Shown here one piece after another: positions 1-6,350 of a DNA stretch of 8,117 nucleotides. A model generated the notes under the pieces. It was not told where the DNA came from. It ran no database searches and worked only from the letters and a program-made list of their open reading frames with translations. Made by a program: the position numbers and the translations under genes. The DNA is from Planctomycetota bacterium (GTDB lineage: Bacteria > Planctomycetota > Phycisphaerae > WQYP01): contig JAJZCT010000126.1 of NCBI GenBank assembly GCA_021828925.1, positions 1 through 8,117 of the forward strand, given 5' to 3'. Every line of letters begins with the position of its first letter. Positions within the stretch are counted from its first letter, which is position 1.

Positions 1-1
1 T

Positions 2-151
2 TCCGGCTTAGGCTTGGCCAATGTGCCGATGGCAACGGTGCAGCAGGTGCATGGATGCGAAGCGGCATTGCTTAGGGCGGAAGGTGAGGGGGAATACAGC
101 GAATCCGTTGCGGCTGAAATACGGGAAATTTATGCTTCAGTTGTCAGGTAG
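2..151 (+). CDS. 3' end of an unidentified plus-strand gene
   Basis: The second forward frame is open from the window edge to a TAG at 149-151 and gives the last 49 residues of a protein whose start lies outside the window. About half of its codons begin with G and third positions are rich in G and C, the usual pattern of real coding DNA here. The C-terminus reads as an amphipathic, Glu/Ala-rich helix (EGEGEYSESVAAEIREIYAS). No family is recognised. The gene converges on the HEPN gene and the two coding ends overlap by 15 bp. The other two forward frames close at 9 and at 75. The call rests on codon pattern only, so a chance open frame remains possible. Confidence 0.45.
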   Translation, partial: SGLGLANVPMATVQQVHGCEAALLRAEGEGEYSESVAAEIREIYASVVR

Positions 152-1006
152 AGCTGCCACGATTCGTACAATCCCCTGCGCTACTTTGATGGCCAACTCG
201 GCGTCACTTTCTTGCGCGACTTGCCCTTCGTGGATAATTTTGTTACGCAGCTTATAGCTTTCTGAGAGCTCATACCAGAAGTTATCCGGCTGGGAGTGCA
301 ATGATGGGCAGTTCAGTAAGAGCAGCCCGAAAGTCATTTTTTGGCGCAGGCCCAGATTGGGTCCGTTGAGGAAATCGTAGCCCTCGTTCCAACGGTCTTT
401 CAGACGCGCGCTTACGAGACCCTTGAATTTACGAACAAACGTGGAATCGATTGCAGCCCAGCATAGCAAAACGGATTCACGAAACCGCCCAACACTCAGC
501 GAGTATCGAGCATCCAGAACGTTCAATGCGGCAACATCGGGATCGGTCCCATCGGCTAATCCTTGGCGCACGGTATCGCCAAAACTGGTGCGGCTACCCT
601 TCGCCGGCAAGGGTAAACTTGCGGCCTCGTATTCCAGCGGCACATCGCCACCCCATGCCGCGCCAGTCCCATCGACGGTGAACCGAAATGGGCCGGCCTG
701 CGCCCGAGTCAATTCGATGACCGCCGCTTGGCCCGTCGCCACCCGATACCATCGCAGCAGGCGGTTAACGCGACGCAAAAGGCGATCGGCTTCGGCTTGG
801 CGCTGCCGCTCCCGCGTTTCGGCATCGTCGACTTCTGGTGCATCGAATACCGCTGACACTTCGGTTCGAGCCTCACTTGTGCCATCTGGATTGGTGAATG
901 ATCCGTCGCCCAGGCGCACCAAGCCACCGACACCCGGCGTCGGATATTCGCCAGGCGGCAGGACGAGCAGGTACGGTAGATGGATTGAAATGCGGACGGT
1001 CGCCAT
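137..1006 (-). CDS. HEPN-domain protein (putative RNase-type), 289 aa
   Basis: The C-terminal third (about residues 165-285) is all-helical and carries R-N-K-I-I-H at residues 254-259. This matches the R-x4-6-H motif with a polar residue after Arg that forms the active site of HEPN-superfamily RNases. Upstream come a Trp/Cys-rich helix (LLCWAAIDSTF) and a basic segment, the layout of Apea-like HEPN domains in defence and stress proteins. Residues 1-55 look beta-rich, residues 58-92 form a highly charged Arg/Glu helix, and residues 95-135 look like a small beta module; none of these is recognised. The ATG at 1004-1006 lies 10 bp after the stop of the 84-aa gene and has no clear ribosome site, so translational coupling is likely. 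RNase activity and a toxin or defence role are inferred from family knowledge. No nucleotidyltransferase (MNT) partner is visible. Confidence 0.7.
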   Translation of the reverse strand: MATVRISIHLPYLLVLPPGEYPTPGVGGLVRLGDGSFTNPDGTSEARTEVSAVFDAPEVDDAETRERQRQAEADRLLRRVNRLLRWYRVATGQAAVIELTRAQAGPFRFTVDGTGAAWGGDVPLEYEAASLPLPAKGSRTSFGDTVRQGLADGTDPDVAALNVLDARYSLSVGRFRESVLLCWAAIDSTFVRKFKGLVSARLKDRWNEGYDFLNGPNLGLRQKMTFGLLLLNCPSLHSQPDNFWYELSESYKLRNKIIHEGQVAQESDAELAIKVAQGIVRIVAALPDN

Positions 1007-1016
1007 AGTGTTTCAG

Positions 1017-1271
1017 CTATTCGGAGTAAATGAGTTTCAACTTGCCCGCAAAGCCGTGTTCAGCCGCGTAGCGATTCAACTCCCCCACGTACGCGTCGGT
1101 TACGTCCTCAAGTCTCAGGCCAGAGCGAAAGGACACGTGCGCCACCAGCCGACCATTTTGTTCAAAGACCGGTGCCAAAACTTGTCCGGTCTGACTGCGG
1201 AAGGTCGAGTGATATTTCCCGTAGACTTGACCGACTTCATCGGCAAAGGCAACGTCCTCTTGGAATGGCAT
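1017..1271 (-). CDS. Small protein of unknown function in an operon with the HEPN gene, 84 aa
   Basis: The chosen start is ATG at 1269-1271 because a perfect GGAGGT sits 6 nt upstream. An in-frame GTG at 1287-1289 would add six residues but places that ribosome site inside the coding region. The protein is acidic to neutral and soluble. It begins MPFQEDVAFADEVG, has a predicted beta-rich middle (LAPVFEQNGRLVAHVSF) and ends in a helix followed by KLKLIYSE. I do not recognise the family. It is the first gene of a two-gene unit and its stop lies 10 bp before the HEPN start, so the two are co-transcribed. A small protein placed directly before a HEPN protein resembles an antitoxin arrangement, but nothing in its sequence proves that. 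Confidence 0.6.
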   Translation of the reverse strand: MPFQEDVAFADEVGQVYGKYHSTFRSQTGQVLAPVFEQNGRLVAHVSFRSGLRLEDVTDAYVGELNRYAAEHGFAGKLKLIYSE

Positions 1272-1331
1272 ACGCAAACCTCCAATCACATCGGGCCGGC
1301 TCGTTCTGCCTGCAGCCGTGCCTCGCTACTT

Positions 1332-1361
1332 ATTATACACGCGACCCCATGCGATTGTCAC
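1332..1361 (-). promoter_or_regulatory. Sigma-70-like promoter of the HEPN operon
   Basis: On the minus strand a perfect -10 TATAAT (1332-1337) lies 18 bp downstream of GTGACA (1356-1361), a five-of-six match to the -35 consensus TTGACA. Transcription would start near 1325, giving a leader of about 54 nt before the ATG at 1271 with its GGAGGT site. The position fits the downstream two-gene unit exactly. No operator is obvious around it. Confidence 0.6.
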
Positions 1362-1417
1362 AACGGCTCAGGAACTTTCCGCCGATCAGGCACTCGGCAA
1401 TCCTTCCAAGAACCTGT

Positions 1418-1445
1418 TGCGGCAAGGCAATGATCTGTTGCCGCA
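1418..1445. repeat. Intergenic hairpin between the activator stop and the HEPN promoter
   Basis: TGCGGCAA (1418-1425) and TTGCCGCA (1438-1445) are perfect 8-bp inverted repeats with a 12-bp spacer. They lie in the roughly 240-bp gap between the activator gene stop and the HEPN operon. There is no T-run on either side, so this is not a classical Rho-independent terminator. It could still stabilise the 3' end of the activator transcript. Nothing else in 1362-1511 looks like a gene. Confidence 0.35.
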
Positions 1446-1511
1446 TGGTAATATTAACTTCAATAATCTGTCCTCTAACTTCTGCAATTTCCGACCGCCT
1501 TGTTACCGGCG

Positions 1512-3027
1512 TTATGTATTCATTGGGCCCGTGACGCGGGATTTTACGGTTCGGCGATCGATGCCGAGGCCCCGCGCGGCGGATTCGTAGGTGCCGGCTT
1601 TTTGGTATACCAGTCTGGTGTAAAAGTTCAAAAGTTCCTGCTCGGTCATTACGCCGTCACGAATCCGGGTTAAATCGGGAGATTGGTCATCGCCGGGCGA
1701 TAATTCGGGCGGCTGATAGTTGCGCCGCACTAGAATATTTTTTACGCACTGCTCCAACTCCCGGAAATTTCCGGGCCAGGCATAATCAGGATGACCGGTG
1801 ATCCATAGTTTTACGTCGGCGTTGAGCTTGTGGCGATCCTGCTCGCCGGGGATGAATCGCTGAGTAATAAAGTCTATCAGGTTGTCCACATCGTCCGGGG
1901 CTTCGGTAATCTGCTGTCGCAAGGATGGCGTCGCGATGACATCAGAACAGAGGCGAAAATAAAAGTCCTGGCGGAACTTGCCGCTGTGCATGTCGCGGGC
2001 CAGATCATGATTGGTGGCGGCGATAATTTTGCCGCGGAAAGTGCGCGGCACACTATCGCCCACGCGCTCAAAGATGCGGTATTGCAGCACGCGCAACAGC
2101 TTTACCTGAATCTGCTCATCGGCGTCGCCGATTTCATCAAGAAATAATGACCCGTGCGGCGGGCATGATTCCAGGCGGCCCTTGCGGTCGCCAAGTGCTC
2201 CGGTAAACGAGCCTCGGGCGTGACCGAAAAGTTCCGATTCAATCAGATGGGGGGATAACGCGGAGAGAACGGTGGTGGAAAATAAATTCTCCGGTACGTC
2301 GGCAAAACGTTTTGTGGCGGCATTAAACGGCAGATAGCGGGCTTGAGCGATAGCCTGCGCCACACGTTCCTTGCCGGTGCCGGAAGGTCCGACGATCAGC
2401 GTGGCTATATCACTCATTTTGTCGTATAGCTCCAGTTGATAAAGGCGCATGTTATGGGTGAAAATGGACTCCCAAACCTTGGCCCGCAGATCAATCATAC
2501 AAGGTGAAAACCCGATGATGGAACGGTAGATTCCCTGAAACGCGCGCGTGACCTGATAACAGCAGGCAAAAAAAATGTTCCGCGCGAAAGTGACACGCCC
2601 GTCCCGCCGCCGGCTTTTCCAGAAGGTCATGAAATATCTCCAGGTAACGGGCGTACAGGCCGGCATAATCCGCGTTGCTTTTGCTGTCCGTCGGTGTGCG
2701 GTAAAAATCACCTTCCAGAGCATAAAACAGGTAATGCACCACCGCATCCTGGTACAGCCGCCATTCCTGTAAACTCGGCGCGGCTTTGCCCGCCATCCGC
2801 TGGCGGAGCGTGGTAACAAATGCCGCAACTTTTTCCCGCGTGCGCGTTTCATTGGGGCGTTCCATCTGCCCGGTGGTGGGGAAGTTCCAGGAAGTATCCG
2901 AGGTGACATAATCATCACCAAGAACCGCGCGTTCCAATTCCATTCGCTGCGGCAGAAATGGATTGCAGAAAGTCAGTTGCGAGATGGCCTGGGCCAGCGG
3001 CAGTTCATCGGAATTCAATAAGGCCAT
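1512..3027 (-). pseudogene. Sigma-54-dependent activator (AAA+, Fis-type HTH), frameshifted in an eight-T run
   Basis: Two overlapping frames join into one 504-aa protein if one T is removed from the run at 2568-2575. Residue numbers below are for the repaired protein. Residues 1 to about 180 form an unrecognised N-terminal sensory region. The AAA+ sigma-54 domain follows: Walker A GPSGTGKE at 213-220; the sigma-54 contact loop as GSFTGA (variant of GAFTGA) at 272-277; Walker B SLFLDEIGD around 293-301; sensor I AATNHDL; an Arg-finger-like FYFRL; and sensor II WPGNFRELEQ near 417-426. A Fis-type helix-turn-helix (AARGLGIDRRTVKSRV) ends the protein. The start at 3027 has GGAG 9 nt upstream; an earlier ATG at 3051 lacks a good site. 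The protein would melt sigma-54 promoters, and the divergent one at 3184-3199 is the obvious target. As written, translation shifts frame after the N-terminal region and ends near 2491, losing all of AAA+ and HTH. A sequencing error in the homopolymer, transcript slippage or phase variation are alternatives to true loss. Confidence 0.85.
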
Positions 3028-3050
3028 GAGACAGGTCTCCAGATTCCACA

Positions 3051-3082
3051 TTCACTATACATTCAGTGTACATCAATAGAAC
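3051..3082. promoter_or_regulatory. Candidate enhancer site of the sigma-54 activator and autoregulatory operator
   Basis: This region holds an imperfect 20-bp palindrome at 3051-3070 (TTCACTATACATTCAGTGTA), with CACT and AGTG as its conserved half-sites. It can also be read as 11-bp direct repeats: ATTCACTATAC, ATTCAGTGTAC and a weaker ATCAATAGAAC. It lies about 115-135 bp upstream of the sigma-54 promoter, the usual place for an activator binding site. It also overlaps a TATAGT (-10-like, minus strand, 3054-3059) that could start the activator message close to its GGAG site at 3037-3040. Binding here could therefore both activate the divergent genes and control the activator itself. The binding role is inferred from position and symmetry. 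Confidence 0.45.
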
Positions 3083-3183
3083 ATCCAATGCCTATACAGG
3101 GGCGAATTATTTCAAAGGGCATGTTACACCGCTTTTGCCATAACTTGCTTATTTCTAATTACTTACGTCATATCATCACAGGC

Positions 3184-3199
3184 TGGCACGAGATTTGAA
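3184..3199 (+). promoter_or_regulatory. Sigma-54 (-24/-12) promoter for the membrane-protein/radical SAM genes
   Basis: TGGCACG-agat-TTGAA matches the sigma-54 consensus TGGCACG-N4-TTGCW in every fixed position except the C of the -12 GC, which is A. The GG doublet (3185-3186) and the G of the -12 element (3197) keep the required 10-bp spacing. Transcription would start near 3210, about 47 nt before the ATG at 3257. Its position opposite a sigma-54 activator gene makes the assignment strong. The altered -12 base is a departure from the most conserved part of this promoter class and may reduce activity. Confidence 0.7.
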
Positions 3200-3256
3200 T
3201 TACTCCTTTCGCGGCTTAACCCGGAATATTTAGCCTTCGCCGCAGGAGTATGGCGC

Positions 3257-3631
3257 ATGATGCTTGTAAATTGCAATTGGACACTCGGCTGGGCATTGAT
3301 GCTGCTGGGAATTATCAGCGGTGCGTTGATGGGTCTGTTTTTCCATCGGAAAGATTTCCTCGGTGGCTACGACGCGTGGCCCCGGCGACTGGTGCGGCTT
3401 GGACACATCGCATTTATGGCCCTTGGCATGTTGAATCTTATTTACGCTGTCGGCCCACATCCGGCAATGGCAATAAATTCCATAATCTCGGCAGCGTTAA
3501 TTTTTGGCTCCGTAACCATGCCATTGGTGTGCCTGCTTGCAGCATGGCGCGGCAAATGAGCATTCTTATTTGTCGTTCCGGTGCTGGCGTTGGCATTGAC
3601 ATGTGCACTGGCGTTTTGGAGTTCGTTATGA
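3257..3631 (+). pseudogene. Four-helix inner-membrane protein with an in-frame TGA before the last helix
   Basis: The first ATG at 3257 has AGGAG (3244-3248) 8 nt upstream. The frame gives 100 residues up to TGA at 3557-3559, with hydrophobic segments at about 8-28 (WALMLLGIISGALMGLFF), 46-66 and 73-95. The segment FFHRKDFLGGYDAWPRRLVRLGH forms the first loop. Beyond the TGA the same frame continues for 23 residues, starting AFLFVVPVLALALT and ending FWSSL. That is a clear fourth transmembrane helix, and it stops at 3629-3631, overlapping the radical SAM ATG as ATGA. The hydrophobic continuation and the exact overlap show that the intact gene ran to 3631 (124 aa). The TGA is probably a nonsense change, for instance from CGA or TGG. 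I recall similar small membrane proteins from planctomycetes but cannot name a function. The shortened three-helix product might still be made. Confidence 0.7.
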
Positions 3632-4496
3632 AAATCGGCTTTTTGGCCATGAGCGGTGTGCGTGCGCACGATCCGAAGCTTTTGGAACTCGGCCTGACGT
3701 TGCCTGGGTTTGTGCAGCGCAGCAAGGTTGTCGCTTCTCTGCCGAGCCTGGGATTGCTTTTGCTGGCGGCCTGCACGCCGCCAGGACATGACGTGCGATA
3801 CTTTGAAGCCCAGGCGGATCACTCGGAGTCTCCCGATCTTTACTGTTGCGACCTTGTTGCGATCAGCACATTTTCTGCGCAGGTATTTGAAGCTTACAAC
3901 ATCGCAGACCGTCTACGTGCGGCGGGCGTTAAGGTGGCGATGGGAGGATTGCATGTCAGTGTTTGTCCGGATGAAGCTGCGGAACATGCGGATTATGTCG
4001 TGGTTGGCGAAGGCGAATCGGTATGGCCTGCGGTTGTCGCGGCAGCAGACGCCCGTCAGAGGCCCCGCATTTTCCGGGCCGCCGATTTTCCGCCGGTACT
4101 TCTGGAAACATTGCCCATCCCCCGGTACGACTTGCTGGATGCCCGCACCTATAACCGCTTCACGGTGCAGACGTCACGTGGGTGTCCCTGGCGTTGTGAT
4201 TTTTGCGCCTCTACCGTGATGCTTTCCCAGCGCTATCGTAAGCGTCCGATAGAAACTGTGGTGCGTGATATTCGCGCCATCCAACGCGTACAGGAACATG
4301 CCTTCATCGAATTTGCGGATGATAATACATTTGTGGACAAAGCATGGTCACGGGATTTATGTCGCGCCTTGACACCCTTAAGGTTTAAATGGTTTACGGA
4401 AACGGACATTTCCGTAGCCCAGGATGACGTGCTGCTGGATGCCATGAGACGCGCGGGCTGCCGGCAGATTTTGGTAGGACTGGAAAGCCCCGCGTC

Positions 4497-4504
4497 GGCT
4501 GAAC
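4497..4504. repeat. Left copy of the 8-bp target-site duplication
   Basis: GGCTGAAC directly precedes the left terminal inverted repeat of the inserted element. The identical octamer follows the right end at 4638-4645. Deleting the element and one copy restores the radical SAM reading frame and a good family sequence, which confirms that it is a duplication made by insertion. Confidence 0.9.
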
Positions 4505-4637
4505 GTAACTGTTTACCGTGCGCCGGAGTGCTGTAAAGCAGGCCCGGCTGAAGCCGCCGCAGGCGCGTGTGACACGCCGACATAGCGGAATTCCTCGTGA
4601 AACCGCGAACTGGCGATCATCTACGGTAAACAGTTAC
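4505..4637. mobile_element. 133-bp non-autonomous transposon (MITE), IS66-like ends
   Basis: The element is bounded by perfect 15-bp inverted repeats, GTAACTGTTTACCGT at 4505-4519 and its complement at 4623-4637, and flanked by 8-bp direct repeats GGCTGAAC. Ends starting GTAA with an 8-bp target duplication are typical of the IS66 family, so it is probably mobilised in trans by an IS66-like transposase; no transposase is in this window. Inside are small hairpins, CGGCT-GA-AGCCG near 4545-4556 and GCGTGT-G-ACACGC at 4565-4577. On the minus strand GAGGAATTCCGCT precedes an ATG at 4583, which looks like the ribosome site and start codon of a former transposase-operon gene, so the element may be an internally deleted insertion sequence. 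It sits inside the radical SAM gene. Confidence 0.88.
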
Positions 4638-4645
4638 GGCTGAAC
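4638..4645. repeat. Right copy of the 8-bp target-site duplication
   Basis: GGCTGAAC follows the right terminal inverted repeat and is identical to the octamer at 4497-4504. The lack of any difference between the copies, together with perfect terminal repeats, suggests a fairly recent insertion. Confidence 0.9.
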
Positions 4646-5206
4646 TTGGCGGCATTGAGATGCGGCGCAATATCAAGGCTCGCTGGGCGGAAAAATACAA
4701 AGAAGCCCTGCGCACCATTCAGGGGCACGGTATTACCGTCAATGGCTGCTTTATCCTGGGCTTGGATACCCACACACCGGAAATATTCCAGCAGGTGCTG
4801 GATTTCGCCCTGGATGTGCCGTTGTTTGAAGTCCAGATTACAGTCCTGACGGCTTTCCCCGGCACCCCGTTATACCATCGGCTTTTGCAACAGCAGCGGA
4901 TATTGCAGACGGGACGATGGGATTTATGCACATTATTTGATGTGAACTTCCAGCCACAGCTCATGTCGCCGGCGCAGCTGCGTGAAGGGCTGTATTGGCT
5001 GGGCGAACGGTTATATAGCGCGGAATGCACAGAAATGCGCCGGCGGGCATTTTTTCACGGCCGGCGTCGCGCGGTGACATTGGCGCTGGGAATGTGATGA
5101 ACCGCCGTAATCGATTTCCGCTGGGCCGTGATCTACCCTGTCGCATGGAAGTTGCCGACACGGTACGGTCCAGCCGCGACAGCCATTGGGCACAAAGGGG
5201 TATTAA

Positions 5207-6070
5207 ATGCAAGACGGTAACTGTGACACGATTATCAGCCGCGCCGCCAGACGGAAAAAGCGGTCTATCCAAGCGCGCCGGAAAGTGGCCCATATCAGGC
5301 AAGCCCGGGGCGAATTTTTTCGGCTGCTGGTGGAGCGGTTTTATGGCCGGCCTTTCTTTCGGCAATCCGCTGTCAACACCGCCGAATTAGAGCACGGACT
5401 TACTCTCATCCTGCCGGGTATCGAAGCCGCAGGCCCCTTTGCGCAGGCCATGGTCGATGGCCTGTTCGGCGCGGTTCCGGGTGCAGTGCGGATATTTTAC
5501 TGGGGCCTCGCGTTTCCTGAAGGATACATTCCGAATTTAATGTGGCTGCGAAGAAACCGGGCCAAGGCCGCCGAGCTGGCACAGATCATTCAAAATTATC
5601 AAGATCAGTATCCCGGGCGTCCGCTGCATGTGGTTGCCAACAGCGGCGGTGCCGGGCCGGCGATTTTTGCGGTCGAACTGCTGCCGCTGAATCGCAGCAT
5701 TGACGGATTGGTATTTCTCGGCGGAGCCGTTTCAAGCACCTATGATTTACGTCCGGCGCTGCGGCGACTGCGTAAAGGGATCTATAATTTTTATTCACAT
5801 CGTGACTGGATCGTCCTGGGAATCGGAACATGTTTATTCGGCACCAGCGACCGTAAGCCGCATGTGTCCTGCGGATTTGTTGGCTTCAAACGGCCCGCAA
5901 ACCTTTGTGATACGGAGAATCTTTATGCTAAAGTGCACCAGGATATCTGGAAGCCCGCATTGGTCGATGATTGCAATCATTGGGGCACGCACGGATTTTC
6001 AGCCTCCACGCAGTATATTCGCCGCTATGTAGCACCATGGATTGCCCGGAACGCAGGCAGCACGGACTGA
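5207..6070 (+). CDS. Alpha/beta-hydrolase fold protein, 287 aa
   Basis: The start at 5207 is preceded by AAAGGGG with suitable spacing. Residues 1-45 are strongly basic and have no clear signal peptide. The fold then begins with LTLILPGIE (65-73), where the PGI turn is a likely oxyanion-hole region. The nucleophile elbow is VVANSGGAG (142-150), with Ser146 as candidate nucleophile; the usual G-x-S-x-G or H-S-x-G appears as A-N-S-G-G. Asp200 in the YSHRDW block and His258 or His262 in NHWGTHGF are reasonable triad partners. The YDLRPALRRL and GIYNFYSHRDW blocks resemble a planctomycete hydrolase group known to me only as hypothetical alpha/beta hydrolases. The gene starts 109 bp after the radical SAM stop. 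It is intact while the genes before it are broken, so it may have its own promoter and a separate role; none is clear in 5098-5206. An esterase, lipase or thioesterase activity is possible; the substrate is unknown. Confidence 0.75.
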   Translation: MQDGNCDTIISRAARRKKRSIQARRKVAHIRQARGEFFRLLVERFYGRPFFRQSAVNTAELEHGLTLILPGIEAAGPFAQAMVDGLFGAVPGAVRIFYWGLAFPEGYIPNLMWLRRNRAKAAELAQIIQNYQDQYPGRPLHVVANSGGAGPAIFAVELLPLNRSIDGLVFLGGAVSSTYDLRPALRRLRKGIYNFYSHRDWIVLGIGTCLFGTSDRKPHVSCGFVGFKRPANLCDTENLYAKVHQDIWKPALVDDCNHWGTHGFSASTQYIRRYVAPWIARNAGSTD

Positions 6071-6226
6071 AGGTAAAACGGCGATATTATGAGGCACCAG
6101 CAGATTCGTGGAATAATAAAGCCAGAGTTGCGGATGGTTCCGGGACGACGAAACCGCCGCTGGAGCCGCCGAACAACGACACAACATCAGTATGACCGCA
6201 ATGCACGACCAATGCCTCAACGCCAT
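6071..6226 (-). pseudogene. Truncated 5' remnant of a gene for an exported protein
   Basis: An ATG at 6224-6226 (minus) has GGGAG 7 nt upstream. It opens a frame with a textbook export signal: MALRHWSC, a hydrophobic core IAVILMLC, then an Ala-rich cleavage zone SAAPAAV. The mature part begins HPQLWLYYSTNLLVPHNI. I recall similar openings (x-LY-x-STNL-V-x-N) at the start of large secreted planctomycete proteins of unknown function. The frame stays open to 5999 but from 6070 it is antisense to the hydrolase gene, so the recognisable part is only about 52 codons. It is best read as the 5' end of a longer gene whose remainder was lost by a rearrangement joining it tail-to-tail with the hydrolase. 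An upstream inverted repeat, CCGGAA (6250-6255) and TTCCGG (6265-6270), could be an old operator. Region 6227-6350 has no other gene. Confidence is limited because the homology is from memory. Confidence 0.35.
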
Positions 6227-6350
6227 AGCCAAACTCCCGCGATTGAAGACCGGAATACCGTGATTTCCGGCATTTACACCTGCTCCAGCTCTGCGTGCCG
6301 CGCACGAATGTCCAACCGAACCATGCGAGGGCGTCATCATCAAAACTTGA

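Larger units (their letters stand above)
3628..5097 (+). pseudogene. B12-binding radical SAM protein, split by a small transposon
   Basis: The ATG at 3628 has GGAG about 7 nt upstream and overlaps the preceding stop. Residues 1 to about 140 form a cobalamin-binding (Rossmann) domain with the typical GGLHVSVCPDEA and YVVVGEGESVWP blocks; no DxHxxG motif is seen, as in many relatives. The [4Fe-4S] motif C-P-W-R-C-D-F-C occupies residues 186-193 and would bind S-adenosylmethionine, followed by radical SAM barrel signatures FADDNTF and ILVGLESP. After GCTGAA at 4499-4504 the frame enters a 133-bp insertion and stops at TAA 4534-4536. Removing the insertion plus one 8-bp target copy restores ...ESPASAELGGIEMRRN... 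and a 442-aa protein ending at 5097. The lost part holds the barrel's second half (VNGCFILGLD, AFPGTPLYHRL). The insertion and duplication total 141 bp, a multiple of three, so only internal stops break the protein. The substrate is unknown; lipid or membrane modification is a guess from the membrane-protein partner. Confidence 0.88.

Noticed and set aside
423..1433. A long plus-strand open frame of 336 codons opposite the HEPN operon.
   Set aside because: It is Arg/Ser/Pro-rich with no domain signature and lies antisense to two genes with proper starts and a promoter.
3557..3559. Reading TGA as an amino acid (alternative code or selenocysteine).
   Set aside because: TGA serves as an ordinary stop in neighbouring genes (5095-5097, 6068-6070, 6370-6372), and no selenocysteine insertion hairpin is evident just after it.
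3250..3627. An in-frame ATG at 3250 would extend the radical SAM protein by 126 residues.
   Set aside because: That stretch is the shadow of the membrane protein gene. The ATG at 3628 has its own GGAG site and begins a normal B12-binding domain.
5025..5390. A plus-strand frame, with an alternative ATG at 5097 overlapping the radical SAM stop (ATGA-like).
   Set aside because: The overlap is tempting, but the product is low in hydrophobic core residues and unlike any protein, and the frame runs across the hydrolase gene, which has a better start at 5207.
6087..6200. VPEPSATLALL on the minus strand resembles a PEP-CTERM sorting signal.
   Set aside because: No hydrophobic helix or Arg cluster follows before the stop, and the overlapping frame has a ribosome site and a proper signal peptide, so the match is probably a frame shadow.
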